A stretch of 64,000 bases of DNA, taken from the NCBI RefSeq assembly GCF_016808335.1, contig NC_053149.1:12885714-12949713 (forward strand). Reading direction: 5' to 3'. This DNA comes from Panicum virgatum. Taxonomy: Eukaryota; Streptophyta; Magnoliopsida; Poales; Poaceae. This document shows, piece by piece, positions 41,580-54,400 of this stretch. The notes under the pieces are model-generated. The model saw only the letters and a program-made list of their open reading frames with translations. It was not told the DNA's origin and searched no databases. The stretch's first letter is position 1; each line of letters opens with the position of its first letter. A program made the position numbers and the translations under genes.

Positions 41580-42440
41580 AGGAACCGCGGTGAAAAAAAT
41601 CGGAGTGGGGAGGAGCGCGCGGGGGGGTGCAAACGGATATTTATTCGAAGGTTAGATTTTTGGTTATTTTTTTCGATTATGAACAAATAAGATAATTTAC
41701 TAAATTCATAGTCTTGTATTTAACATTGATCTTGTAAAGATTCATAAAAACTAAACCTCAAATTTATCATATATATTCTCAAATAATAGATATAAAAATT
41801 CGAATACGGATCGGATACGTATTCAGATGTTTTTTCACCTTTTTAATTGTAGGGAGCAAATAATGCATAAAAAAATCTATACAAAATTTATTCTTATGTG
41901 TAATAATATGTTTGATAATATAAAAAAAGGTTAGCATAAAATTTCAAGCATATCTATTTTAAAATATCAAATTTATTCTGAGAATTCGGATGTCTAGTTC
42001 CACCCTGCGTGGCGACGATTCAACTGGCGGAGGAATTGTTTTAGGCCTGCCATCTTTCTGTCAAATATTTGGTGTTTTTAGGTGGGTCTAAAAGTGGGAT
42101 TTGTGAGATGGGTATGGGGATTAAATTTGGTGAGAAATGTTTCAATTTCCATAAATACTTATAGTATAGATTCTTCAAGACTGCATCGACTATCTTCTTT
42201 CCTTTTTTTGGTTAGCATTAGTTTGTGATATGCTTCATGTCATACTCATATCTTTTCGGTTTTCGCTACCATGAGTTTGCGATAGAGATGCTCCCCAGCC
42301 TTGTAATTTTGAAATAAATTTTATTTTTTATTATTCTTGTGACTTGCCCCTCAAAACTTTGGTATTGGTGCAACTCAGGTTCAAATTTTTTTATTTGTTT
42401 TTTCTTATAAGTGTTCGGTACCATTTTGGTTATCGAAATT
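41580..42440. other. AT-rich intergenic stretch
   Basis: No gene is recognised. The sequence is A+T-rich with short repeats of TTCGAATACGGATCGGATAC type near 41800 and ends at the L3 promoter. Confidence 0.5.
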
Positions 42441-42502
42441 GAATATAACGGAGTTCAGGCCCACTTGTAAACGAGCCCGCGCGCGTGTTCGCGTCGCCCC
42501 AT

Positions 42503-42543
42503 TGGGCCATTTCCCTCGCGGGCTTGAGGCTCACTAAACCCTA
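42503..42543 (+). promoter_or_regulatory. Site II plus telo-box in the promoter of mitochondrial L3
   Basis: TGGGCC at 42503-42508 is followed by the telo-box AAACCCTA at 42536-42543, about 110-150 bases before the start codon. The pairing of site II and telo-box is well known from plant ribosomal protein and other translation-related promoters, which agrees with the product. Confidence 0.6.
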
Positions 42544-42650
42544 CACTGCCCACCGCCGCAGCACCCACCCATCTCGCCGCGCCGCCGCGTAAACCCCGCT
42601 CCACCTCCACCCATCTCGCCGCCCCGCGCCGCCCGTCTCCTGCCGCAACC

Positions 42651-45600
42651 ATGGCGGCCGCGTCGAGGGGCCTGCTCGCGCGCCTCCGCGGCCTCTCTCT
42701 CTCCTCGGGCGGTGGCCCGCGCCTCCCCCTCCTTCCCCCTTCCCGCCTCTTCTCCGCGGAGCCCTTCGTCTCCCACTCCGACGACGACGACGCTGGGGGC
42801 GAGGGCGGGGGCGGGGGCCGGATCATCGAGGCTCGGGCCGGCGTCATGGGCCCCACCTCGCGGCGAACCGGCGTGATCGGCGTGAAGTGTGGGATGTCGG
42901 CGATGTGGGATAAGTGGGGCGCAAAGGTGCCCATCACCGTCCTCTGGGTCGACGACAACATCGTTACCCAGGTCAAGACTACCGAGAAGGAGGGATTCTT
43001 CGCCCTACAGGTGCTGCGCAATTTCCCTGATTCTCTCTGCGAAACGTGGTCGATGATAGGTAGGGATCGCGAAATGCTATGGAGTTCCACGGGGAAAAAA
43101 TTGAAGTATCGGGGGACTCTTGGTTTAACTAACTCGCTAGAAACGAAAGCGATCAGATCGTTTAAACCCAGATGATAATGGCTTAACTTTGGTGTGAACT
43201 GTTGTAAAGTATTGTTGGGGATCAGTAACATCTGGTTGTTGACTCACTAGGTCTCAATATTTCCTGCTGTTAAGCGGTAATTTGGTTTATTTCTCAACCC
43301 ACGTACAGTGTTCTGGCCATGGCACTTCCCGCAGTTCCTACAGAAAGAAGTGAAAGAAAAATAAGAGAAGATTAGTATAACAATGAAGTATTTTTGGTGC
43401 CAAATTTCTTTTGTTCTTTCACCATTTTACTCTATCAACTTTGTCCTTGACCATGTCAATTGTAACAATATAACTGGGGAGTATAAGGTTTTAGTAACCA
43501 TAATGCATTAATGCATATCATGCACTTGCACCATGAATAAGAAACTAGTGAGAACTATTCTGCCTTAATGTTCTAATTTGATTGATCTAATGCAATGCCG
43601 AGTGGTCAACTTCTATTATTTATTTCATTGTTTTCTCCATTTAGTTGGCAAAAAAAATGCTAACTTCCAAAATTCTTCTTGTGTTTGTTAGCTTGGGGCA
43701 GGTCAGAAGAAGGAAAAACATCTAACAAAGCCCGAAGTTGGCCACTTTAGAGCACAGGGAGTGCCTCTGAAGAGAAAGTTAAGGGAATTTCCTGTTACCG
43801 AGGATGCACTTCTTCCTGTTGGGACAACCATCACAGTTCGTCATTTTGTGCCTGGACAATTTGTTGATGTCACCGGAATCACGAAGGGCAAAGGTTTTGC
43901 AGTATGTATTCTTTCCTATCCATATCCATTTCCTATGATTTCACTTCTTTAGAAAGTATCTACATTGCTGCAAAGCAGCTAAGTATTCAACAGGGTTTTA
44001 GCATGTGTTTCTTTCAGTAACATCTCACTATTTGATTAGTTGAAAGGAAAATAGAGGTAAGTTGGAAATATGTACTTGCAATACTAACTTAGTTTCTGAT
44101 TTATGCCTTTAACATAAGTTGTTCCATTTCAAATATATATTTGATTAAAAATGTTATCTTGCTATTAATGTGTGACTTCTTTTTTATAACAAAAACAAAC
44201 TCTGTATGTGTTTCTTACAATTGGTGGACTATGCAAACAGAGTGCTATAGCATTAAAATATGACTAGCGGCAACTGCAAATCACAATAGTGCTATATGAG
44301 AGACCAAACATGATTATCAAAAATATCCACCTTCTTTCAAATATTATATTCTGATTTTCTCTGAGAGTAAAAGGCCATAAGCCCATCATGTCAAAACTAA
44401 TGTGCATCTTAGTAACTAGATTTATCCTTAGTGTTATTGTGGGTTCAGTGCCTTTTTTTGTTCCTGAGAGGTTTTTCTGTAAACTCCTAGCACATAAAAG
44501 AGCAGAATTTGGCTGTGCTGGGCATGTGAGGAGCAGACAGTATCAGTGACCCTGTTTTCTGTGCCATTTTGTTAGTTACAGATATCCACAATTGGAAAAG
44601 GGCATTGAAATTTGAGAAACTAAGAGGACCAGTACATGGTAAATGGCTGATCCTCACAATAGCTCTTGAGAACTTCTTTGCATGATAGTGCAAGTTCTCT
44701 CCTATTTTCAAGATCCTAGATTGATCTTCTCGAGGAAATGTGTTAATGCTACAGAACTCGCAAAACTGGTCAAATCCACATTTAGACATTGCAATTGCAG
44801 AAGTAATACAACTCACATTGTCGCCTGTTTTTAAAATGGCAATCCTTCTAGAACAAAGCAGTAGTGTCTACATTATCAATGTTCAACAATTTGACCCGTG
44901 GTTATTGTAGGGTGGAATGAAAAGACATGGTTATAAAGGGATGCCTGCATCACATGGTGCATCTTTGTCACATCGCAGTATTGGTTCTACTGGTCAAAGA
45001 GATGCTCCTGGAAGGGTATGTTATATAACACTATCACATCTATATACAGAAATCATGTTATACATCTCTCAGAATACTAGCATTGTACTTTCCATTAGGA
45101 TGGCAGCAGGGAAGTTTTGTTATAAATCACACATCTTCTTAACACTATGAATAATGTATTTTAAGTATTGCTCACAGATGGTTTTGTGTCCTTAACAGGT
45201 AAGCTGATAAGATCTTAAGTATTGTTGATATATTTTCATTTTTTTAAAAAAAAATTGAGGTGTACTATGAATGAGTCTATTAAATGATGTGATCAGAGGG
45301 CAGTGCATTTAAAGTGTTAAATAAAAAATGAAGTTGCTGTTTATTCAGATCTGGGCATTCTTTGGAGGAGAATGGATATGCTCCGTTTACACCTACAAAG
45401 CCCTTGAACTAATGTGTTCTCATTTTGTAAAATATATGATGCCAAAGTGCATTTTGGTTTCCTGGCTTACGGTACTTGAAATTGGTTATGTCTATATTAG
45501 AACTTAGAAACAGTTTTCTTCGGTAAAGAAGTGGTAACCGGTTATATGACTGCATTGTGGAATGGCAAGCAACAACTGCTTTATTCATTTAGCCCCATGC

Positions 45601-46246
45601 ATGGTTCATTTTACAACCTACTTGCTTGGTGCTTTCCCTGGATTGTGCATAACACTAATATAATCAGTTTCCTTGGTGGAAGTGAGGCTGTCTTAAGTCT
45701 TTTTCTCAGTTGAAACCATATTGTAATACCTGTCATGCAGGTAGGCACTTGATTTAAATTTTCATGGGCATTTTGTTGACTCAAGTTTCTGATAGGAATG
45801 TACTTTGCTAATATGTGCTATAGCAGTACTGCAACAGCTAGCCTTATATAGTAACCTAGCATTGGAAACTTTCAGGTTTTCAAAAATAAGAAGATGCCTG
45901 GACGCATGGGTGGTGTGCAACGCACAGTAAAAAATGTATGGGTTTACCAAATAGACCCAGCCAGGAACTTACTATATCTGAAGGGCCAGGTGACTTGATC
46001 ATTTCTGACGCTACAGCATAGAAGCTCTGATATGTGTTGTGCCATTCTATTTATCTCTTGTTATCCTTTTTGCAGATTCCTGGCCCTCAAGGTAGTTTTG
46101 TTTTCGTTAAGGATTCTATATTCAAGAAACCTGACACGGCTTTGCTACGGTTCCCTACATATTTCACGCAAGAAGGTGAGCCAGAAGTCTTGGAGCCCCT
46201 GATTGCTGATCTTGGTGACGTTGACCCGTTCATGGTAGCGGATTAA
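42651..46246 (+). CDS. Mitochondrial 50S-type ribosomal protein L3 (uL3m)
   Basis: Exons are 42651-43010, 43692-43901, 44911-45015, 45876-45989 and 46076-46246, all in phase, giving 319 residues. The first 45 residues are rich in Arg, Ser, Leu and Ala and lack acidic residues until [12 protein letters not shown], which fits a mitochondrial presequence. The body starts with [20 protein letters not shown]. The uL3 signature [20 protein letters not shown] continues as [21 protein letters not shown] across the exon 2/3 joint. The C-terminal half has [20 protein letters not shown] and [14 protein letters not shown]. uL3 is a core large-subunit protein near the peptidyl-transferase centre. Mitochondrial rather than plastid location is inferred from the presequence and from likeness to the plant L3-2 type. 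The promoter has site II and telo-box motifs. Confidence 0.93.
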
Positions 46247-46934
46247 AAACAGTGGACAAACTTGGAGGACTCCTTTTGTGTTCTGTGAACTCGTTGAGCT
46301 CGTCTATTCCACAAGATTGTTAAATTTTGTATGGATATGTTAGCAGTTCCTGAATCACAAGCTTCATCCGATTACTGGCCAGCCTGATCAATGTTGTTCC
46401 ATGTACATTACCTGGCAAGTAAACCAGGGCCCTAACTCAATTAGGGTTTTAGCTGAATGTTTTGATTGATCTGAATGAAACTTTTTTTGTTTAATAAGTT
46501 GTGTAAGCGAAGCCTCAGGTAGATATATAAGATTGGAACATTTCAGTCCTAAGACGAGGTGCTTTGCCTCTGCTCAAGCTGCTTATATTTAGTGCCAGCT
46601 GTTAGTTTCCTTAAACTTCAACCTCTGCTTTTGGTTTAACATCCTCTGTTCGTTTTTAATCATGACATTTATGACAAGTTTATTAGTTTATTTTAAAAAC
46701 AAATTATCTTGTTAGAACATTATATGTTAAAATTTAAAAGAGGGAGCTAACAATTTAAAACAAATTGTCTTGCTTTCAAATTTTTGATATTGTTTTCTGA
46801 AAATCTTCCGTACTTTTATTTTGCGTTATCAACTTTTTGCACACATAACATTATGCACGTCCAATTGAAGAAGCATAACGATATCAAGCTCTGCGTTAGT
46901 CTGTTAACTATTTTATTTATTTTTTCTTTAAAAG
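46247..46934 (+). other. 3' untranslated region of L3 and intergenic sequence
   Basis: There is no gene. The L3 3' untranslated region probably ends near 46490-46640, where AATAAG (46494) and T-rich sequence occur. The remainder is AT-rich spacer up to the Stowaway MITE. Confidence 0.45.
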
Positions 46935-46936
46935 TA

Positions 46937-47168
46937 CTCCCTCCGTCCCAAAATAAATGTAATTCTATGGTTTAAAATTTGTCCCACAAAGAATGCAATT
47001 TTGACTTAGCAATTATAAAAGACAAGAGTCTCCAGAAACTTTTTGTACAAAAGATAAACCAATGTCTAGATTTTTCTTACAAAAGACAAGGGGCAATTTA
47101 GTAATTTGCATCTAGTATTGGTTTACGTATTCGGTTCTAGAATTGTATTTATTTTGGGACGGAGGGAG
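46937..47168. mobile_element. Stowaway MITE (Tc1/mariner type), 232 bp
   Basis: The terminal inverted repeats are CTCCCTCCGTCCCAAAATAA (from 46937) and the complementary TTATTTTGGGACGGAGGGAG (to 47168). A TA target duplication lies at 46935-46936 and 47169-47170. There is no coding capacity. This is a textbook grass Stowaway. Confidence 0.95.
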
Positions 47169-47545
47169 TATGTTTGGTGCTATTGTTGTGCTTTGCTGCA
47201 TCTTCTTCATCGTCTTTTTTTCCCCAACAGCAAGAGCTACTATTGCAAATAAAGTGTGTTTCCACGTAAACAGTTTATGTGATCTACCCAGTTCATGATG
47301 CAGTGGGCCGGAAGCAGGCTGCAAGTTAATATAATAATATTGGGATTATGATAAATTTTAAGAAATTATACCGTTATCCCCCTAAAAAAAAGAAAATATA
47401 CCGTTATGATATAAGAAATTATGAAAAGATGCCATTCTACATGCTTAGAGTTACTATAAGAAAAAAGAACCATGTATCTGCAGCGTGATAGCTGAGTATC
47501 GACATGGTAAAAAAAAAATAAACACAAAAATCAAAAAGGCTGAAG

Positions 47546-48607
47546 CTACACGGGCGCTGCAGCGTGCTCCGGTGAGGTGAACCATGCGAGATGACCACCG
47601 CTGCCGATGATGTGGAAAACGTACTGGTACAGGAAGTAGCGTAAGCCGATCATGAGGAACGCCGAGACAATCTCCTTGGAGCTAGCTTTAAAAATCGAAG
47701 GCTTCGCAATCTCCCTCGCGATGTGGCGACCGAGCAACACCGCGGCGACGGCATCCGCCGCCCACATGGCGCCAGCGGTCGCGGCGACGGCGACGAGCGT
47801 GCCAGCTCGTCGCGCGGTGCCTGTGGCCGTGGCCGTGACGATCGCCGCCACGAGGCGGCCCAGCACGAGCCCCGTCGGCGCCAGCAGCGCGAACCACGCC
47901 GCCATGGGATGGCGCTTGAGCACGCCGCCCTCAACGGTGGGGTAGCAATCCATCTGATACTCCGGAACGTACAGGAGGCACATGGGTAGCGCGAAGAGAG
48001 CAACGGCAGCCGGGAACCCCGACGAGAGGCCGCCGGACGACAGGGCGCCGACCGCGGCCCCGCCGGCCACCGCGCAGGCAGCCGACACAGCGACCACGAA
48101 GCGCCTCGCGGCCAGCGGGTCGCCGACGACGATCAGGGGGTACCCGATCTCGGGCATCCGCCTCGCCGCGTCCATGAAGTTGGCGAACTGCATCCTCCTG
48201 CTGAACGCCACCGGCGTGAGGCCGCCGTTCGTTAGGCACCAGCCTAGCGCCGCGGCGGCCACGGCGTCGACGGCCCAGACGGCGGACGCGGCGGTCGCGA
48301 CGCCGCCCCGGCCGGCCGCGCAGGGCACCGCGAGGACGGCGGCGAGGAGCGCGACGGGGGTCGCCACGGGGCACGCCACTATCGAGCGGGGCGCCTGGTC
48401 AAGGCGGCGCGGCGGCCGCAGGAACTCGAGCGCGAAGACGGAGAACGGGAGCAGGAACAGGAGCGCGCCGTAGCCGGTCGCGAACGCGAGGGCTGTCGCG
48501 GCGGGCGCAACGGCTGGGTAGGCAAGCACCGCACCGAAGACCGCGTAGGCGTAAGCCGCGGACGAGGCCACGGCGATGTCCGCCGCCGTACGGAACTTCT
48601 GCACCAT
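47546..48607 (-). CDS. Polytopic membrane protein of unknown function
   Basis: This is a single uninterrupted minus-strand frame of high GC and strong coding bias. The preferred start is the ATG at 48607 (MVQKFRTAADIAV), giving 353 residues. An upstream in-frame ATG at 48679 would add 24 residues lacking the expected composition. The protein is very hydrophobic, with about eight to ten predicted membrane spans. Examples are residues around 12-35, 40-62 and 75-100, and a C-terminal SAFLMIGLRYFLYQYVFHII. Conserved-looking polar stretches are FLRPPRRLDQAPR, TNGGLTPVAFSRRMQFANFM and YVPEYQMDCYPTVEGG. I do not recognise a characterised family. The lack of introns and the strong GC bias fit a grass-specific gene. 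A CACTA element begins 199 bases upstream of the start codon. Confidence 0.65.
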   Translation of the reverse strand: MVQKFRTAADIAVASSAAYAYAVFGAVLAYPAVAPAATALAFATGYGALLFLLPFSVFALEFLRPPRRLDQAPRSIVACPVATPVALLAAVLAVPCAAGRGGVATAASAVWAVDAVAAAALGWCLTNGGLTPVAFSRRMQFANFMDAARRMPEIGYPLIVVGDPLAARRFVVAVSAACAVAGGAAVGALSSGGLSSGFPAAVALFALPMCLLYVPEYQMDCYPTVEGGVLKRHPMAAWFALLAPTGLVLGRLVAAIVTATATGTARRAGTLVAVAATAGAMWAADAVAAVLLGRHIAREIAKPSIFKASSKEIVSAFLMIGLRYFLYQYVFHIIGSGGHLAWFTSPEHAAAPV

Positions 48608-48823
48608 TGCGAGATCCCTCTTCCTCCTCCCTACACAAGTGACGGTAGGTTGTAGTAGTACTAGGTTTGAATTGGGCAAGCTGACCTTGCGTTCATGTAA
48701 TTAACACACACACCCCTATGAGATTCGTTTCCAAACCGGATTTATGCGATCGCAATGCAGGAACCGTACGGAACTGAATTCCAACACAGACACCCTGGGA
48801 TGGATCACTACCGGAAAACCCTA

Positions 48824-49212
48824 ATTTGCCGAGTGTCTCGGCCTTTGCCGAGTGCCAGACTACGGGCACTCGGCAAAAAACTGGCACACGGCATGCTCGG
48901 GCTTTACCGAGTGCCGGCCGTCGGCAAAGCAGGGCACTCGGCAAAGTATCTCCTTTGCCGAGTGCTGTCCCAGCGGCACTCGGCAAAGCCCGTGCACGTG
49001 CCCAGCACGCGCACCCGCCGTGCGCCGCCCGTCAGGGGGGCTGACAGCGTTAAGTCTTTGTCGAGTGCCACCTTCTGGCACTTGGCAAAGGAGACATGTT
49101 GCCGAGTGCCTCCAGCAGGCACTCGGCAAAGAAGAAACTTTGCCGACTGCGCTGGCCTGGCTCTCGGCAAATTTCTTTTACCGAGTGTTGGAGCTTAGGC
49201 ACTCGGCAAAAT
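48824..49212. repeat. Left subterminal repeat array of the CACTA element
   Basis: At least ten copies of a 12-14-base motif, TTTGCCGAGTGC in alternating orientation, are often paired as short hairpins (for example GCCGAGTGCC ... GGCACTCGGC). In En/Spm-type elements such arrays bind the element's regulatory protein. Confidence 0.9.
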
Positions 49213-50195
49213 TGGTTAAAAAAATTTTTTTGGGCCTTCAAATTTTTTTGGTCTCTACTTAAATTTGATAATTTAATCCCTAGTAACATAAAATACTTTT
49301 ATTGATTGGTTTACTATTTTCTGTTAATTTTTTTGTTTGCGGGGAATAATCGGTCGAAGTTAATTTAAAATTAGAAGTGGGTCGAAAATTCAAAATCAAT
49401 GGATGGAAATTTGATATTTATGTACTTGAATCAAAACTGATGCCGTATGCGTGAAAGAACTTAAAAGTTGAAGCATCTTTATCAGGAAACTTGATCACAA
49501 GCGTGTGCACGGACGTTCGGAAAAAACCAAAAATAGCATACAATGTCTGAAAATTATGGTAGTTGTGCAAATCTCTTGGTTTCATGCTAGAGTGGAGTGG
49601 AAAAAATTGACAGCGTTTAGGACACGTGACAAGGTACGCCGCTTACAAGCCGGAGGATCTCCAAAGAAGTTTAGGAGAGATGCGTAGTATCCGGTTCGAT
49701 TTGTGGTTGAAATGAAAGTCGCATATGATTCTCATTGTGAAACTTTTTATATAGAGAAATAACAACAAAACATGTGTTCTGTGAAAATTTGGTTAATTTT
49801 TGATTTAGTTATCTATATATAAAATTATTTTTGGCACACATTGAAAATCAATATATTTAGTTTTAGTTTTAACTTGATCTTTAAACGCATGAAATAATAG
49901 GGTTTTTTGCATGAAATCATGAACCATAAATTGTTGCATTATTTTGGCAAATTATTTAGTTGGTAGTCACTAAATTTTTTATACATACCTCATCAAAATG
50001 AATTTGTTGATATAAATTCAATTTGACTTTAGAAACACATGAAATAATAGGTTTTCTTGCATAAAATCATGAAACTTGAAATTATAATTATCTTAATTTG
50101 AGTTTGAAATTATTATGCATGAAATAATGTTTATTTTTAATTTGTATCTTATTTTTTTGTGTTTTGCAGGTTAGAATTGAATTGGCAAAAAATTT

Positions 50196-50330
50196 GTTTG
50201 CCGAGTGCCTGCCACTCGGCAAACCCAAGCTTTGCCGAGTGCTCGCCGATCTGGCACTCGGCAAAGGGCGAATAAATTGTTTTTTAAAATGGCTTTGCCG
50301 AGAGCCCCTGATCCGGCACTCGGCGAAAAG
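50196..50330. repeat. Internal cluster of the CACTA subterminal motif
   Basis: Six copies of TTGCCGAGTGC or its complement lie 1.4 kb inside the left end, separated from the terminal array by about 1 kb of AT-rich DNA. A GC-rich block (50345-50767) with a CA microsatellite (about 50390-50412) follows directly. Confidence 0.85.
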
Positions 50331-51493
50331 TTTGGTTCCAGGACTTAACCCCGCGGTTTCCACACACACACGCACGCCCGCCACACACTCGACACACACA
50401 CACACACACACTCACGCCGCCGCCGCCGACCCGCGCTGCTGGCCTTCCGCGCCACGCCGCCGCCGTCGAGCCCCCGGCCTGCCCCCGCCGCTGACCCGCG
50501 CCGCCCCCGAGCCGCGCCGCCGCCGCCCCGTCCTCGGCGTCCCGGCTCCGCCCCGGCGTCGTCGTCCCGCCCCGCCCGCGCCCGCGCCGGCGCCGCCGCT
50601 GGTCCGTGCCGCCCCGGGCCGCCGCTCGTCGCCGCCTGGGGCCACGCCATCCCGGCCGGTCCGCCCCCAGACCGCAGCGTCGCCGGCCGCCCCTCCACGC
50701 CGGCAAGGCCGCGGGTCCGCGACGCCCCGGCGAGCTGCCCCCGGCCCGCAGCTCCACGCCGGCAAGGTAATTTTTTTAAAATATTTTTAGTTTATAGTTT
50801 AAATGTTTATATTGTTAGTGTATATAGAATTTATTTTTTTAGATTGTTATTTATATTTTGTTTATATCAAATTTAGATTATTTAGTTTATTTTTAGATAG
50901 TTATTTATAGTTTGTTTATGTAGAATTTAGTTTATTTAGAATTTAGTTTATATATATTCTTAGTGTATATTTTTAGTTAGTTTGTTTATTTAGTTAAGTA
51001 GATATTTATTTAGTTTATTTTAGTTTACAACCGAAATATTGATAACTAAATTAGAGTTTAGTTCATTTGGATAATGATATGTAGTTAGTAAATTATGTTC
51101 GTTGATCGCGTAAACCAGTTAGGCGTCTCCCGTTCGGAAGAGATACGACTGGAGATATGCAGTTTTTTCTGCATATCTTTAACCGTATCTGTTTCGAATT
51201 ATCCACGCTTCTTTGGATAGCCCGAGGATGCGTAGATGGGGTCAGGTTCTATGGTCCACTCCGATCCGAGTCAGAGTTTCGGCATCACCTCCCTGTTGTT
51301 CTCGGGATACACAATCTCCCTTTCGGGACATATATCTGGAGAACAGCGGGGAGGTGCTGCCGAAATTTTGTCTCGGATAGGAGTGGATCATGGAAGCTGA
51401 TCTTATCTACGCATGGTCGGGTGGGATTAGGACCTATCTTTACCTACTAGAGTCTAAGCCAAATTTTGATAGTAGTCGCTGATATCTTGGAAG

Positions 51494-54400
51494 ATGGATG
51501 ACCGTGAGTGGATGTACACCGGCCGGGTAACTCGAGCTAGCATGACCAATGAATGGATTGAGAAGACTAACGAGTTCTTGGAAGGGGCATGGGCGCAAGC
51601 TGAAGGTTCGAGATTCATGTGGTGTCCCTGCAAGAGTTGTGGAAACCAGAAACGAAAGACAAAGAAGGTCATGGGCGAACATCTTGTCAATTATGGATTT
51701 ACGCCAGACTATACCCGGTGGATCTTTCATGATGAAGCCCATCGTACGAGGGACGAGGTCGTGAGGCAACGCATCGATGAATGTGATACTGCTGGTGGGA
51801 TTGGAGACATGTTAGACGACTATGAGGAGGCACATTTCGGTGAAGGACCGCAGGATGAGGAGCCAGAGGCAAGCACAAAGGCGTTTTACGAGATGTTGGA
51901 GGCGGCACAGAAACCTCTTCACGGCCAAACAAAAGTTTCTCAGCTGGACGGCATTGAACGCCTTATGGCCTTAAAGTCCCAGTTTGGCCTGAGCCGAGAC
52001 GCCTTTGATAGTATGTTGACCGTTTTTGGGAGCATGCTTCCGGAAGATCACATTCTGCCCAAGACAATGTATCAGGCGACGAAAATCCTTAGTGCACTGA
52101 AGATGCCATATGAGCAGATACATTCTTGTCCTAATGGGTGCATCTTATTTAGGAAAGAGCACGAGGCTGAAACTTACTGTCCAAAATGCAAAGCCTCAAG
52201 ATTCCTGGAGGTGGATGCTGGTGACGGTCAGCCTAAGAGGCAGCTCACGATTCCTGTGAAAATCGTACGTTACCTTCCGTTCATTCAGAGGATCCAAAGA
52301 CTCTATATTACCGAGGAAACCGCGAAACAGATGACATGGCACAAAAAAGGTGTTCGATACAACCCAGATAAGATGGTGCATCCCTCCGACGGTGAGTCAT
52401 GGACTCATTTTGATGAGATTCATCATGAGAAAGCTAAAGAAACTCGTAATGTATGTGTTGCACTGGCAACCGATGGGTTCAATCCTTATGGTATGATGGC
52501 CACATCGTACTCATGTTGGCCCGTGTTCGTTATTCCCTTGAATCTCCCCCTCGGCGTTCTCTTTCAACGACAAACCATATTTGTGTCGTTGATTATTGCT
52601 GAGCACCCAGGGAATAAAATGAGTGTTTACATGGAGCCTCTAATTGATGAGTTGATCAAAGCATGGGAGGAGGGGGTGTGGACGTACGACCGAGCGACAA
52701 AGACAAACTTCAGAATGTATGTGTGGTACCACTACTCTCTGCATGATCTCCCATCGTATGGCATTTTCTGCGGGTGGTGTACTCATGGAAAGTTCCCATG
52801 CCCAACATGCAAGGCAACTCTGCAGTTCATTTGGTTGAGAAAGGGGGGGGGGGCAAGTATTTGTCGTTTGACAAACATCGACAATTCCTTCCTGCTGACC
52901 ATCCATTTGGAAGAGACATTAAGAACTTCACAAAAGGTGTCGTAGTTACACAATCTGCACCGCAGATGCTGACGGGTGCCATGTTTCATGCTCAGATAGA
53001 TGCTCTCTAGGTCAATGATGCAGGTGGTTTTGTGGGATATGGCGAAGAACATTCCTGGACTCAGGTCTCTGGCTTGTGGAGGCTTCCCTATATTAATGAT
53101 CTCCTCCTTCCACACAATATGGATGCCATGCACACTGAAAAGAATTGGGCGAGGCTCTTTTTGGAACTGTCATGGACATTCCTGATAAGACAAAGGACAA
53201 CGTCAAGGCTCGAGTGAATCTGGCAACGTTGTGCGATAGACCAAGATACGAAATGAAGACTTCGAGACCAGGGAGACAATGGAGGAAGACTCCGGCGGAT
53301 TTCATCCTAACGAGGCCCCCAAAAAAGGAAGCACTAGAGTGGATCCAAAAGTTACAATTTCCAGATGGGTATGCAGCGAATCTGAGGAGGGGAGTTAATT
53401 TGACTACGATGCGAATCAACGGGCCGAAGAGTCATGACTACCACATATGGATTGAGCGGCTTCTTCCTGTGATGGTTCGAGGCTATCTCCCTGATAATAT
53501 ATGGCGAGTGTTGGCAGAGTTGAGCAATTTCTTCCATCAGCTGTGTGCTAAGGAGTTATCTCGGGTCGTCATTTTGGACATGGAAAAAGTGGCCCTTGTG
53601 TTGCTATGTAAGCCGGAGAAGATCTTTCCACCCGCCTTCTTCAATCTGATGCAACATTTGCTTCTACATCTTCCGTATGAGGCACGGATGGGGGGCCTGT
53701 GCAGTACCGTTGGTGCTATCCAATTGAGAGATGTCAGAAGGTCCTTCGAACGAAATGCAAAAATAAATGTAAAATTGAAGCTTCTATTGCAGAGTCATAT
53801 ATTTTGGAGGAGGTGTCAAACTTCACAACCAAATACTATGGTGACAATCTTCCCAGCGTGCATAATCCACCCCCTCGTTACAATGCTGGCGATAATGAAT
53901 CGAGTCTCAGCATCTTCCGAGGACAACTTGGAAGTGCAAGTGATGCGAGGTACAAGACCTTGAACCATGAAGAGTGGCGCCGTATCATGCTATACGTGTT
54001 GACCAACCTTTCCGAGGTGGAGCCGTATATTGTGTAAGTACTCAACATTGTGCCCAATTCACGAGTTTCCGTTTCACAAGTTTTCACTACTTAGCGTCCA
54101 ACCCCCTTTGTCATTTTTGATACAGGGAATTTCAACAACTATTTTGGTGTCGCTCAGGGGCTCCAACCCCGATGGAAATGGAGAGTCTTCTTAAAAATGG
54201 CGCGGGAAATTCACAACCCGATTTCATTTATTGGTTTCAACAGAAGGTAGTCTTGAATTCATAGTTCTATTCCATTTCGTTGTCCTCGAACTATATGACA
54301 AACTATCCTGCATACGCTTGCAGGGCCAAACTGATTCGTCCATGAGTGCCGAGTTGAGACAGGTTGTCGATGGTTTTAGCTACAGGGTCAAGTCGTTTAA

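Noticed and set aside
44487..44816. 109-codon minus-strand frame within intron 2 of the L3 gene
   Set aside because: It lies wholly in an intron, is antisense, and shows no domain or splice support.
48824..49212. Regularly spaced short repeats that at first glance resemble a CRISPR array
   Set aside because: The genome is plant, the repeats alternate in orientation, the spacers vary widely in length, and the array sits at the end of a CACTA element with matching termini.
50164..50790. 208-codon plus-strand frame inside the CACTA element
   Set aside because: It crosses subterminal motifs, a CA microsatellite and a low-complexity Pro/Ala/Arg region. Nothing indicates a real protein.
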